Shown here piece after piece: positions 24,307-33,810 of a stretch of DNA of 64,000 nt. Below the pieces are notes generated by a model. That model did no database searches, had not been told where the DNA came from, and saw only the letters and a program-made list of their open reading frames with translations. Within the stretch, counting starts at the first letter, position 1. Each line of letters starts with the position of its first letter. The stretch covers positions 1-64,000 of the forward strand of contig JAKQVC010000161.1 in assembly GCA_029571985.1 (NCBI GenBank). The letters are read 5' to 3'. Made by a program: the position numbers and the translations under genes. The DNA comes from Bacteroidota bacterium. Lineage in GTDB: Bacteria > Bacteroidota > Bacteroidia > Chitinophagales > BACL12.

Positions 24307-24853
24307 GTTTAGCCCTGGGTATTAATATCCTAAAGGTACTGTTTTCTCCGAATTCACTATCCACTACACGAGCGCCTGCTTTATTGAGTTGATGCAGCAG
24401 CCCCTGCATATCCTCCATGCTGCATGTTGCCTGATATTTTTCATACAGCGTAATCGTAATCAGAGAGGCATGGGTAAGTGCATCTTCTGCAGCCGCCTTG
24501 TAGGCATGTATTAAACCCGGAATGCCTAATTTTTTACCACCGAAATAACGCACAACACATATAACTGATTGTGTCACTTCAAATGAACGCATGGCATTCA
24601 ACACAGGCTTACCTGCACTGCCTGCCGGCTCCCCGTCATCACTTGAGCGCTCTGTAATCTCGTCCCACCCAATTCTGCTTGCAAAAACCACATGTACGGC
24701 CTTGTGGTGCTCCTTGTGCAGCAAATCGCGTAGTTGTCTTACTGACTGCTCACTATTGACAGATTGTGCAAAGGCTAAAAACTTACTGCCGCTTTCGCTG
24801 TAGCTTCCGGTAGAGGGGGAGTGGATAGTTTGATATGTTTGGATGGTCGACAA
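24221..24853 (-). CDS. YigZ/IMPACT family protein
   Basis: The 210-residue protein has the UPF0029 signature SSDDGEPAGSAGKPVL and VVRYFGGKKLGIPGLIHAYKAAA, followed by a smaller C-terminal ferredoxin-like domain (DUF1949 type). The YigZ/IMPACT family is linked to translation control, but the bacterial role is uncertain. The start is a TTG at 24853; there is no usable ATG before residue 88, and the N-terminus SGSKFLAFAQ fits the family. Its 3' end overlaps the start of the secreted peptidase gene. Confidence 0.88.
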   Translation of the reverse strand: MSTIQTYQTIHSPSTGSYSESGSKFLAFAQSVNSEQSVRQLRDLLHKEHHKAVHVVFASRIGWDEITERSSDDGEPAGSAGKPVLNAMRSFEVTQSVICVVRYFGGKKLGIPGLIHAYKAAAEDALTHASLITITLYEKYQATCSMEDMQGLLHQLNKAGARVVDSEFGENSTFRILIPRAKLEAFHALQKDMWQTSFTHLGSTDDARGI

Positions 24854-24930
24854 ATCGGGAATAAAATTGCCGTATTTCGCTTAGAATTAAAATTCCCTGG
24901 TATATAATTGATAAAACTGCCTGATTTCCT

Positions 24931-24938
24931 TTACTTTG
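24931..24938 (+). promoter_or_regulatory. -7 box (TTACTTTG) of the cyanophycinase-like gene
   Basis: It differs from TAnnTTTG at one position and ends 4 nt before the ATG at 24943. Confidence 0.4.
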
Positions 24939-24942
24939 TAGA

Positions 24943-25818
24943 ATGTTCACAAAACCCATTCACACGATTTTCGCGATAGGCATCGCCTGTTGCCTTATTT
25001 CAGCCTGTTCTTCCTCTACCTCTGCTCCTGAAGCGGAAAAAAAGGATTATCCAAAAGGAAAACTCTTTATTATTGGTGGAGGCGACAGAGGTGATAGCCT
25101 GATGCAGGCAATGTTAGATGCGGCCGGATGGAAACCAGGAGATTTAATTACCACCATTACCTTACCAAGCGGTTGGGGTGATAGCGCTTATATCTGGTTA
25201 AATAATGATTTTAAAAAACTTACCGGACAAAACTGTGTGAAATTTGATTCCGCTGCTATTCACGTTCCTGAAAAATTGGATTCATTGCGTAGATCAAAAG
25301 TAATATTTATCAGCGGTGGCGATCAGAATAAAATGATGAAAATGATTGCCGGAACAGATATAAAGAAAGCAATTCAGGCAGCTTATCAGGATGGTGCCAT
25401 GATTAGTGGAACTTCTGCCGGCGCCAGTATCCAAAGTGAACGTATGCTTACCGGTGATGGCCGAATCGATACTGTGTATAGTGGCACCTATTCAATTTTA
25501 TGGAGAGGTAATCTCGATCTCACAGAAGGCTTAGGATTACTCGACTCTGTCATTATTGACCAACATTTTGTAGCACGTTCACGATATAACAGATTGTTGA
25601 GCGCAGTAATTGAAAACCCTGATTTTCAATGCGTGGGTATCGATGAAGGTACAGCCATTTTAGTTGCCGATGGAAAAGCTACCGTTTATGGTGTCAGCCA
25701 GGTAATCACCTTCTCCAGACCTGATTCTATTACTCATCCAACGGATACATTATTTGGTGCGAGAGGTATTGAATTAAATATTTATACCCCGGGAGAGGTA
25801 TTTGATATCCGACAATAA
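24943..25818 (+). CDS. Cyanophycinase-like S51 peptidase, lipoprotein
   Basis: The 291-residue protein has a lipoprotein signal (LISAC, lipid on C22), so it is held in a membrane facing the periplasm or cell surface. GKLFIIGGGDRG starts the S51 fold, GTSAGAS carries the nucleophile serine (S158), and DQHFVARSRYNRL is typical of cyanophycinases rather than dipeptidase E. Cyanophycinases split beta-Asp-Arg dipeptides from cyanophycin. No cyanophycin synthetase is in the window, so this enzyme probably attacks external polymer or another peptide. Confidence 0.85.
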   Translation: MFTKPIHTIFAIGIACCLISACSSSTSAPEAEKKDYPKGKLFIIGGGDRGDSLMQAMLDAAGWKPGDLITTITLPSGWGDSAYIWLNNDFKKLTGQNCVKFDSAAIHVPEKLDSLRRSKVIFISGGDQNKMMKMIAGTDIKKAIQAAYQDGAMISGTSAGASIQSERMLTGDGRIDTVYSGTYSILWRGNLDLTEGLGLLDSVIIDQHFVARSRYNRLLSAVIENPDFQCVGIDEGTAILVADGKATVYGVSQVITFSRPDSITHPTDTLFGARGIELNIYTPGEVFDIRQ

Positions 25819-25885
25819 ATGCGTTGTTACTGAGCTGTTGCACGATGAAAGTTTGTGCATCAGGTATTGTCTTGTATTCATTGAT

Positions 25886-27331
25886 TTAGGACTTGCCTTT
25901 ATTTAATCCAGCGGCTGTATCCAAAATCCAGCGTTTCATATAAACAAAGGGCTCTTGTTTTATTTCCTCTACAATAGCCGCATATTTTTTATCTCCCGGA
26001 AATGGAGTGAGCTTCATTAAAAGCAGCATATTGCGTATAAAACTGGTGTATTGATCTGTTAGAAATGCGCTGATGGATGCTTTATTATACATATTGAATT
26101 GTCTGAAACTGTCTAACGCATTTTGCAATACATCAAAGGTTTGATAGTGAAAATAAATCATACATTGCAATGCCCTCAGTTCATATTTAATGAGCAGGTT
26201 CTCGGTTTCAACAACTACCAGCCGTTCATGCGCTGCATCTATTTTTCCGTCGAAAAAATCAATCCAGGCAAGACACAAATTGCGCAAAGGATTTTGCACA
26301 CTTGGTGGTATGGCCGGTATGAATTCTTCTATAAGTAAAACAGCATACCCTCTCTTTGACAGTTGTATGGCATTGATAAATGCCACATACAAACTTGTAT
26401 ACGACAAATAGCGCAGGTTCTCGTAGAATTTATTGCGCAATTTGATATCATATAATTCAAACACCTGCTGTTGCCATGTTGCATCATGGCCGGCAATTCC
26501 GTTTGCATATGACAGTAAATCAATGAGCACATTTTCAGCATCTCTTGGGTGCATGTTAGGCAATTGCTCCAGAAATAGTTTTTTGGAAACCCAGTAATAA
26601 TCCTCTGTTTTGGTATAGTTTAAGAGAAAGCGGTAATAGTGCAGATTCAAATCAGGTGGAGCCTCTGCGCGAACGGTTTGAAATAAATTCAGGTAAGCTT
26701 CCACTCGTTCGGTATCATATGGCCTTTTAAGCTCGTCTGATGCACGCAAATAATTGGATAAGTAGATAAATGCTTTTAAGAGTAACACATGCGCGTGTGC
26801 AGATTCTGGTCTGCCGGATGCCATAATTTCTACCGGGCCGTGAAATTTATGCCGGTTTTGTTCAATGGCCATGGTGGTTTTGAGATCATTCAGACCGCTT
26901 ATCAAACGCAATCTGTCTGCAAAGTGATACTGCGTCTGATTTGCCCTGGCTTCTATTTTGCGCATATTTTTCTCCACAAGATTAAATAACCCTCTATGCA
27001 ACAAATCTCTGTTTAGCGTTATTTCGGCCTGGGCGCTGTTGCGGTAATTGAGCTCTACGGATAAGAACCGCTGACCCATCTCTAAAAAATCGCTGCATAG
27101 ATTCCGATAGCCGGATTCAGTGAAGGTTTTCGTTTGCAACGCTTGCAAATACAGGTCTTTGCGGGCATCATCCGGCACTTGAAATGCAGGGTGATAGCTG
27201 TCTAATGCGTTATAAAATCTTAGAAACTTCTCACTCTTCGTGAAATAGGGCGACTGCAAAAACAGGCCAAACCCCTTCCAGTCTGACTTACTAAAGGATT
27301 TAAGCAATTCTTGTAAACTGGTATTCTCCAC
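25886..27331 (-). CDS. Large helical protein of unknown function
   Basis: I do not recognise a named family. The 481 residues start at a GTG (a GACCTTTA box ends 4 nt before it) and look almost entirely alpha-helical with TPR-like spacing of aromatic and leucine residues. There is no signal peptide or membrane span, so it is probably cytosolic. The N-terminal LQELLKSFSKSDWKGFGLFLQSPYF resembles the start of the 491-residue protein at 40881-42356 in pattern (short helix, KS motif, Phe-rich helix, then an ALDSY/AIDAQ helix). The two may be distant paralogues of a Bacteroidota scaffold family. Confidence 0.7.
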   Translation of the reverse strand: MENTSLQELLKSFSKSDWKGFGLFLQSPYFTKSEKFLRFYNALDSYHPAFQVPDDARKDLYLQALQTKTFTESGYRNLCSDFLEMGQRFLSVELNYRNSAQAEITLNRDLLHRGLFNLVEKNMRKIEARANQTQYHFADRLRLISGLNDLKTTMAIEQNRHKFHGPVEIMASGRPESAHAHVLLLKAFIYLSNYLRASDELKRPYDTERVEAYLNLFQTVRAEAPPDLNLHYYRFLLNYTKTEDYYWVSKKLFLEQLPNMHPRDAENVLIDLLSYANGIAGHDATWQQQVFELYDIKLRNKFYENLRYLSYTSLYVAFINAIQLSKRGYAVLLIEEFIPAIPPSVQNPLRNLCLAWIDFFDGKIDAAHERLVVVETENLLIKYELRALQCMIYFHYQTFDVLQNALDSFRQFNMYNKASISAFLTDQYTSFIRNMLLLMKLTPFPGDKKYAAIVEEIKQEPFVYMKRWILDTAAGLNKGKS

Positions 27332-27442
27332 CCCCTAAAGGTCATCAATGTGCTACAAATGAAAAAATTTCTACTTGAACAAAGTGTGTATATGTCGTCA
27401 TTTTGCTGCATCATAATCAATTAACCCTATCAATAAAATGTC

Positions 27443-29173
27443 ATGAAAAAAACTTTGCTTTTTCTTTTCGCCTGCGGAGCCTTCAGTACAGGTTTACGGG
27501 CACAAACCAACACATTCCCTGCAACTGGTAGCGCAGGTATCGGAACTACAACACCGGTAGCCTCAGCTGCAATCGAAATTAACAGTACGACTCAGGGGCT
27601 ACTGGCTCCTCGTATGACAAAAACGCAGCGAGATGCCATTGTTGCCCCGGCATCCGGTTTGTTAATCTACCAAACGAACAGCCAACCCGGGTTTTATTAT
27701 TATAATGGGTCATCCTGGACAGCCTTAGCATCAAAAGGTGCGAATACTTCTCTGTCGAACCTCGCTGCTACTACCAGTATTAACGCGCCTCTGCTTCCCA
27801 ATGCAAACAACACACTTGATTTAGGTTCTACAACCAATAATTGGAATGAACTATATGTAAACACCATTAAGTTCATGGATGGTACCACGCAAACTACTGC
27901 CGGTGGTGGAGGTGGTGGTGGTATCAGCGGCACTGGAACATCCGCATATCTGCCCAAATTTACTGGAGCTACTTCCGTAGGTAATTCAGCATTGTATGAA
28001 AACCTCGGTAACGTTGGTATTAATACGACTACCATGATTGGTTCCGCAAACTTTGTTTCAAAATCATTAGCAACAACCGGTTATGGTGGTATGTATGTAG
28101 ATATGGCCGGAACCAGCGGAAGAAAACCATTTTATGGATATTCCGTGAGCGGTGTCGCTAAAGCATGGACCTATTTTGATGAGGCAACAAATCAATTGCG
28201 ATTTTATAATACTGGCGATCGCCTTGTACTGGATAATGCCGGTAATGTGGGTATTGGAACTTTAACGCCCGGAAATAAACTGAGCGTGGAAACAACCGGA
28301 ACGACAACCGCTGTGAAATTCCAGAAACCATGGACCGGAACAGGCACAACAGATTTTTATCTGATGGAAGTAGGTAACCTGTATACCTTCGGCTATGGTA
28401 GTGGCTTATATAGCTATGGCGGTAAAACCGGTATTAAAGGTGCTGCATTTAACGGCGATCAGGTTGGATACGGTGTTTATGGATATGCGAGTGGTGGCAC
28501 AGGAACAGCCTATGGTGTATACGGTTCAGCCAGTGGAACCAACAGCGCAATTGGTGTTTATGGCACAACTACAGGTGGTGCATCTGAATGGGCTGGCTAT
28601 TTTGTAGGTCGCGGATATTTTTCTGATAACCTCGGTATCGGAACCGGCAGCCCTGCAACTAAATTGCAGGTAATGGGTGGAACGGATGCAGAATTAGCTA
28701 CCGGTGGATTCGTAACCATTGGTACTACAAGCAGCGCAAACATCGTAATGGATAACAACGAAATTATGGCACGCGATAATGGTGCTGCATCTACCTTACA
28801 CCTGAATTATGAAGGCGGCAATATTAATATGTGTTATACAAGCGGTTCTGTAATGATTGGTGCTTCTACACCCGCAGCAGGTTATTTATTGAGTGTAGAT
28901 GGCAAAGTGATGTGCGAAGAACTTAAAGTTCAAATGAGCGAGTCTTGGCCTGATTATGTATTTGCGGATGATTACAAGCTGATGTCGTTATACGAATTAG
29001 AAGCGGCTATCCAAAATCAAAAACATTTACCTGGCATTCCTTCAGCTGAAGAAGTGGCTGCAGAAGGTATCGCCGTTGGTGAAATGCAAAAACAAATGAT
29101 GGAAAAAATTGAAGAGCTTACATTATATATCATCGAACTGCAAAAACAGATCGACACATTGAAAGCAGAATAA
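27443..29173 (+). CDS. Secreted tail-fibre-like protein with glycine-rich repeats and C-terminal coiled coil
   Basis: The 576-residue protein has a signal peptide (cleavage near LRAQ). A start typical of Bacteroidota surface fibres follows (GIGTTTPVASAAIEINSTTQGLLAPRMTKTQRDAI), then GNVGIGT-type repeats, a run of seven glycines near residue 155 and GVYG repeats (about 345-380). The C-terminal WPDYVFADDYKLMSLYELEAAIQNQKHLPGIPSAEEV leads into a coiled coil with repeated EKIEELTLYIIELQKQID. It resembles trimeric phage-tail or adhesin fibres. No T9SS domain is evident. The M4 peptidase gene starts 27 bp downstream, probably on the same transcript. Confidence 0.8.
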   Translation: MKKTLLFLFACGAFSTGLRAQTNTFPATGSAGIGTTTPVASAAIEINSTTQGLLAPRMTKTQRDAIVAPASGLLIYQTNSQPGFYYYNGSSWTALASKGANTSLSNLAATTSINAPLLPNANNTLDLGSTTNNWNELYVNTIKFMDGTTQTTAGGGGGGGISGTGTSAYLPKFTGATSVGNSALYENLGNVGINTTTMIGSANFVSKSLATTGYGGMYVDMAGTSGRKPFYGYSVSGVAKAWTYFDEATNQLRFYNTGDRLVLDNAGNVGIGTLTPGNKLSVETTGTTTAVKFQKPWTGTGTTDFYLMEVGNLYTFGYGSGLYSYGGKTGIKGAAFNGDQVGYGVYGYASGGTGTAYGVYGSASGTNSAIGVYGTTTGGASEWAGYFVGRGYFSDNLGIGTGSPATKLQVMGGTDAELATGGFVTIGTTSSANIVMDNNEIMARDNGAASTLHLNYEGGNINMCYTSGSVMIGASTPAAGYLLSVDGKVMCEELKVQMSESWPDYVFADDYKLMSLYELEAAIQNQKHLPGIPSAEEVAAEGIAVGEMQKQMMEKIEELTLYIIELQKQIDTLKAE

Positions 29174-29200
29174 TCTTTTTCACACGTAAATCTGAATATT

Positions 29201-31498
29201 ATGAAAAAGATATATCTCATTATGCTCATAAGTCTGCAATGCAGTTTTATGGCGCATGCACAATCGGTACTACCTGATATTGTGCAGCAAAAATATGGCG
29301 ACTGGATAAAACCGGGCAGCACCACAGAGTGGATTAATCTGCGCCAGGGGGCTCCTTTCACCGGCGACCAGATTTTTTCACAGGCACCTGAATTATTAAA
29401 TGTTTCTCCGCAAAATTCTTTTAAAATGTTGCGGTCAAACCAGGATGCCGCCGGAAATATGCATTATAAATATGCACAGTATTACAATGGCGTAAGAATA
29501 GAGGGATTAGAAACAGCAGTGCATGAACGCAGCGGTCGTGTGCATTTAATTAATGGAAATGTGGTGTCGGGTTTATATGTAAACACACAACCGGCTATCA
29601 CTTCTGAGCAGGCTGTAAGTAAAGCACTTCAAGCCTTTCCGGCAGAAGTTTATGTGTGGCAGGATGCGCGTGAACAATTGCGCTACCAGGATAAATATGG
29701 CGAAAATGCTACCCTATATCCGCAACCGGAATTATTAATCGTGAAAAGAGATGCCAAAGGTGGTCTTCAACCCGATAATTGGACACTCGCATGGCGCATG
29801 TATATCGGTGCAAAAAAACCATATATGTCAAGCTATGTATATATTGATGCATCCACCGGTGAAGTTTTGCGCGAACACACTGCTGATATCCTATGCAATC
29901 CGACAACGATAACAACAACATTTAATGGCTCCCAAACAGTAAATACGGATTATCGTACTGAAGAATGTGGCGCAAGTTACACAGATGCAACATCCTATTT
30001 TACCATAGATGATTGCACCGATGGTACAGAAATACGCAGTTATTATTCTGCCGGCTATTATGCGGCTAATTATGGCGATGATTATTTATTGTGCGATGGC
30101 GACAATAGTTGGGACCCATTAGCATCCGGACAAATGGTGCTCTCTACTTTATGGGCCACTCGAAAAGCGGTGAATTACTATTTAAATGTGCATGGGCACG
30201 AAGGCTTTGATGGCTCCGGTGGAACTATGGATGTATTTAGCAATAAAACCTATTTCGATGAGGATGATAATCCACATTGCAGTAATGCCAATTATAACAG
30301 CTTTTTAGATAATCTGTATTTTGGTGCCGGTCCTGATTGCGCACCTGGAACAATGGATGATTATAATACGGTTGATATTGCAGGACATGAAATGACTCAT
30401 GGTGTTATCAATTATGCACATTTCGATGCACTGGATTATGCAGATGAAAGTGGTGCATTAAATGAATCCTTTGCAGATATTTTTGGGGAAATGGTTGAAT
30501 ATTATACGGAAGGCGGCACATTGTCATGGCTGATGGCTGAAGACCGCGGAGCAATTCGCTCTTTTTCTGACCCGAATGGTTTCGGCGATCCGGACACCTA
30601 TTTTGGAACCAACTGGGCGCCTTTAGGTGGTGATGATAATGGCGGTGTGCATACCAATAGCTCTGTTCAAAACCATATGTTTTATTTATTAAGCGAAGGT
30701 GGTTCCGGCACGAATGACAATGGTTTGGAATATATCGTTGAGGGTATCGGATATGATCACGCACGGGATATTGCATGGTCAGCTATGATGAATTACCTCG
30801 ACAGCGATGATGGTTATATTACAGCCCGCAACGCATGGATCCAGGCTGCCATCGATTTATTCGGTAGTTGCTCGCAGGAAGTTATTTCCGTTGGTCAGGC
30901 ATGGCAGGCTGTTGGAGTTACTTCTGCAACTGGTTTTGATCTTGCTTCTGTTTGTGGCTCTTATACACTGACCGGTTATGCAGATGCAACGTACGGTATA
31001 GAAAATGCTACTATTCTGCTCAACGATTTTTTTGCAAATTGTAACACAACTATTTATGCACCGGCAGCAGTTACTTTTGAATCGGCCGGATATATTCAAT
31101 TAAATCCGGGCTTCGAAGCTAAATTTGGTTCAACTTTTGTTGCATTAATTGACCCATGTGAAGTAAGTGCCTACGATCCGGATAATGTCCGATTTGATCC
31201 GGAAGCTGCTCCTGAAACAGAAAACACTGTTTTAACGGATACGCATCTGAAAGTGTATCCGGTGCCTGCCAGCAATCAAATTACGATATCCTTCAATTTG
31301 ACTGTGGATGAATCATACACTATCGTAATAACTGATATGTCGGGTAAACAGGTAACGCCATTCATCGAAACAAGTCCGATGGAGGGCGATGAACAACAAC
31401 TGCAGATTGATATCAGCACCCTGCCTTCAGGCATGTATGTGCTCATGATGCAAACGGGAACGGAATTTGTTAATACCAAGTTTGTTGTGCAACACTAA
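29201..31498 (+). CDS. Secreted M4 (thermolysin-type) metallopeptidase with T9SS sorting domain
   Basis: The 765-residue protein has a signal peptide (MAHAQ), an FTP/PepSY propeptide (about 60-225, with YNGVRIEGLETAVHERSGRVHLINGNVV) and the M4 catalytic domain: HEMTH (396-400), third ligand in GALNESFADIFGE (E422) and the active-site histidine in GGVHTNSSVQNHMFYLL. A small beta domain (about 590-650, SAGYIQLNPGFEAKFGSTF) links to a T9SS type A tail (LKVYPVPASNQITISF ... LPSGMYVLMMQTGTEFVNTKFVVQH). It is probably a general extracellular protease. A perfect bidirectional terminator follows. Confidence 0.94.
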   Translation: MKKIYLIMLISLQCSFMAHAQSVLPDIVQQKYGDWIKPGSTTEWINLRQGAPFTGDQIFSQAPELLNVSPQNSFKMLRSNQDAAGNMHYKYAQYYNGVRIEGLETAVHERSGRVHLINGNVVSGLYVNTQPAITSEQAVSKALQAFPAEVYVWQDAREQLRYQDKYGENATLYPQPELLIVKRDAKGGLQPDNWTLAWRMYIGAKKPYMSSYVYIDASTGEVLREHTADILCNPTTITTTFNGSQTVNTDYRTEECGASYTDATSYFTIDDCTDGTEIRSYYSAGYYAANYGDDYLLCDGDNSWDPLASGQMVLSTLWATRKAVNYYLNVHGHEGFDGSGGTMDVFSNKTYFDEDDNPHCSNANYNSFLDNLYFGAGPDCAPGTMDDYNTVDIAGHEMTHGVINYAHFDALDYADESGALNESFADIFGEMVEYYTEGGTLSWLMAEDRGAIRSFSDPNGFGDPDTYFGTNWAPLGGDDNGGVHTNSSVQNHMFYLLSEGGSGTNDNGLEYIVEGIGYDHARDIAWSAMMNYLDSDDGYITARNAWIQAAIDLFGSCSQEVISVGQAWQAVGVTSATGFDLASVCGSYTLTGYADATYGIENATILLNDFFANCNTTIYAPAAVTFESAGYIQLNPGFEAKFGSTFVALIDPCEVSAYDPDNVRFDPEAAPETENTVLTDTHLKVYPVPASNQITISFNLTVDESYTIVITDMSGKQVTPFIETSPMEGDEQQLQIDISTLPSGMYVLMMQTGTEFVNTKFVVQH

Positions 31499-31521
31499 AT
31501 TGTTTGATTTGTACATACCAA

Positions 31522-31549
31522 AAGAGGCACCCATGTGGTGCCTCTTTTA
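31522..31549. terminator. Bidirectional rho-independent terminator
   Basis: A perfect 10-bp stem (AAGAGGCACC with GGTGCCTCTT), a CATGT loop, and T- and A-rich flanks. It lies between the convergent M4 and oligopeptidase B genes. Confidence 0.92.
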
Positions 31550-31573
31550 TTATTTTATCTGTTGTGCGTATGC

Positions 31574-33682
31574 TTAATGGTCCTGACCTAAACAATGCAA
31601 CATAAAGGCATACATGTAGGCCACTTCATGATAATATTCATAACGCCCTGATTTTCCACCGTGCCCTGCGTCCATATTAATTTTAAATAATAATAAATTA
31701 TTATCTGTTTTTGTATGACGCAATTTAGCCACCCATTTTGCTGGTTCGAAATATTGAACCTGACTGTCGTTTAAACCGGTGGTAACTAACAAATTTGGAT
31801 AATTTTTCGCCTCAACATTATCATAGGGCGAATAACTCATCATATAGGTATATTGCTCCTTAATTTTTGGATTTCCCCATTCCAGCCATTCAAATGTAGT
31901 TAATGGAATAGTTTCATCCTCCATTGTTGTAATGGCATCCACAAAAGGCACATCGGCAATAATTCCTTTATAAACCTCCGGTGCCATATTCGTAATAGCG
32001 CCCATTAATAATCCTCCCGCACTTCCACCGTTGGCAAATAATTTGTCGCGCGAAACATAATTGTTATTTTGAAGCCATACACTGCAATCAATAAAATCGT
32101 AAAAGGTGTTCTTCTTGTTCAGCATCTTTCCATCCAAATACCAATCACCACCCATTTCCTGACCTCCGCGAATATGTGTGTTGGCATACACAAAACCCCT
32201 GTCAAGCAAACTCAGAATATTGCTGTCGAAATAGTCTTCATTGCTATAACCATATGCACCATATCCATAGATAAATCCAGGGTTAGAGCCGTCTTTTTTA
32301 AATTTATCGATACGGTATGCAACAGTCATAGGCACTAATTTGCCATCGCGTGCTTTTACCATGATGCGTTCAGAGGTATATAATTTTTTGTCATAACCAC
32401 TCGGTATGATTTCCTGTTTGATGATTTTTCCGGTTAAGGTTCGCGCATCATATTCATAGGTGGTATAAGGTGTAATTAAAGAGGAATAAATATACCTGAA
32501 ATTATTCGTATTAAATTCCGGGTTTCCGTCCAATGTGGCATAATAAGCAGGCTCTTCAAATTTGATATATTCATCTTTGCGATCTTTCGCAATTATGCGC
32601 AATGTGGTTAGTCCATTCTGCATTTCTTCCGCAACCATAAAATACCGGAAAAATTGAACCTGTGTTAAAAATACATCCTCGCGACCCTCAATTACATCTT
32701 CCCAAAAACCTTTTCCCTGTTTACCGATTTCAACAGCACATAAGCGATAGTTTTTGGCTTTATAATTTGTCCGGATATAAAATTGATTACCGCCTGTATG
32801 GTCTACACTATAATCAATGTTTTCTTCGAGAGGCTCAATTTGCAGAAATTTTTGTGGGTCTACAGCACTGGCATAGTATGAAGTTGATGCATCAGTTCTG
32901 CTGCATTGGGCGAAAATATATTCTTCACTTCTGCTGCCATATACATATATGTCCAGCGTTGGATCATCTTCCTGAAATAACAACACATCTTCACTCACAT
33001 CTGTGCCGAGCTCATGCCTGCTTATCTGAAATACCCGAAGCGTTTCTTTATCAGGCACTCCATATACAATTGTTTTGCTGTCTTTAGTCCACACACAACC
33101 ATTCCGTGTATCAAGCACTTCATCCTTCAGCCACTTGTTATTGGTTAAATCCTTGATGCGAATACTGTAAAAGTTTCTGCCTTCGAAGTCACTAATAATA
33201 GCTGCCTTGGTTTGATCCGGGCTTACTTCTATATAAAACGATAAATAGTCTTTGCCTTTTGCCAATTCATTTCCGTCCACAACAATTTCTTCTTTGGCTT
33301 CTAAACTGCCTTTTTTCCGGCAGGCAATAGGGTACTCGCCGCCTTTTTCATACCGCGTGTAATACCAATAATCTCCCTTCTGGTAGGGAACACTTTCATC
33401 ATCTTCCTTAATGCGACCTACCATTTCGGTAAATAATTTCTCCTGCAATCCGGCTGTAGGAGCCATAATTTGCTCCTGATAGGCATTTTCTGCCTTCAGA
33501 TAGTCGATTACCTGAGGATTTTCGCGGTCGTTTAACCAGAAATAGGGGTCCTCACGATCACCAAAAGTCCCATGAATGGTATGTGGCTTCCGCTCAGCTT
33601 TTGGCGGCTCGGGCGCTTGTGCCCACACGGTTTGACCCAGCAAAACCAAGGCACTAAACAGAGAAATGATACACTTTTTCAT
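31574..33682 (-). CDS. Exported oligopeptidase B (S9A prolyl oligopeptidase family)
   Basis: The 702-residue protein has a signal peptide (ALVLLGQTVWAQA), so it acts in the periplasm. A beta-propeller (about 40-425) covers an alpha/beta hydrolase domain with GGSAGG (S554), D639 (GLNDSQVQYFEP) and H674 (DAGHGGKSGR). The DPYFWLNDRENPQVIDYLKAEN start is typical. Oligopeptidase B cuts short peptides after Arg or Lys, so it could finish the products of the secreted metallopeptidases nearby. It is divergent from susC, with 128 bp between them. Confidence 0.93.
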   Translation of the reverse strand: MKKCIISLFSALVLLGQTVWAQAPEPPKAERKPHTIHGTFGDREDPYFWLNDRENPQVIDYLKAENAYQEQIMAPTAGLQEKLFTEMVGRIKEDDESVPYQKGDYWYYTRYEKGGEYPIACRKKGSLEAKEEIVVDGNELAKGKDYLSFYIEVSPDQTKAAIISDFEGRNFYSIRIKDLTNNKWLKDEVLDTRNGCVWTKDSKTIVYGVPDKETLRVFQISRHELGTDVSEDVLLFQEDDPTLDIYVYGSRSEEYIFAQCSRTDASTSYYASAVDPQKFLQIEPLEENIDYSVDHTGGNQFYIRTNYKAKNYRLCAVEIGKQGKGFWEDVIEGREDVFLTQVQFFRYFMVAEEMQNGLTTLRIIAKDRKDEYIKFEEPAYYATLDGNPEFNTNNFRYIYSSLITPYTTYEYDARTLTGKIIKQEIIPSGYDKKLYTSERIMVKARDGKLVPMTVAYRIDKFKKDGSNPGFIYGYGAYGYSNEDYFDSNILSLLDRGFVYANTHIRGGQEMGGDWYLDGKMLNKKNTFYDFIDCSVWLQNNNYVSRDKLFANGGSAGGLLMGAITNMAPEVYKGIIADVPFVDAITTMEDETIPLTTFEWLEWGNPKIKEQYTYMMSYSPYDNVEAKNYPNLLVTTGLNDSQVQYFEPAKWVAKLRHTKTDNNLLLFKINMDAGHGGKSGRYEYYHEVAYMYAFMLHCLGQDH

Positions 33683-33810
33683 GGTCGAAATATACGACTT
33701 CCCAATTAGATGCCTGATTTACCCTGTCACAAAACTGCCTTTTTTTACAACTTTCTTGTCTTTTGTTTTAGGGAAAAACCTTACTTTAGCCACTGACTAA
33801 ACAATTACCT

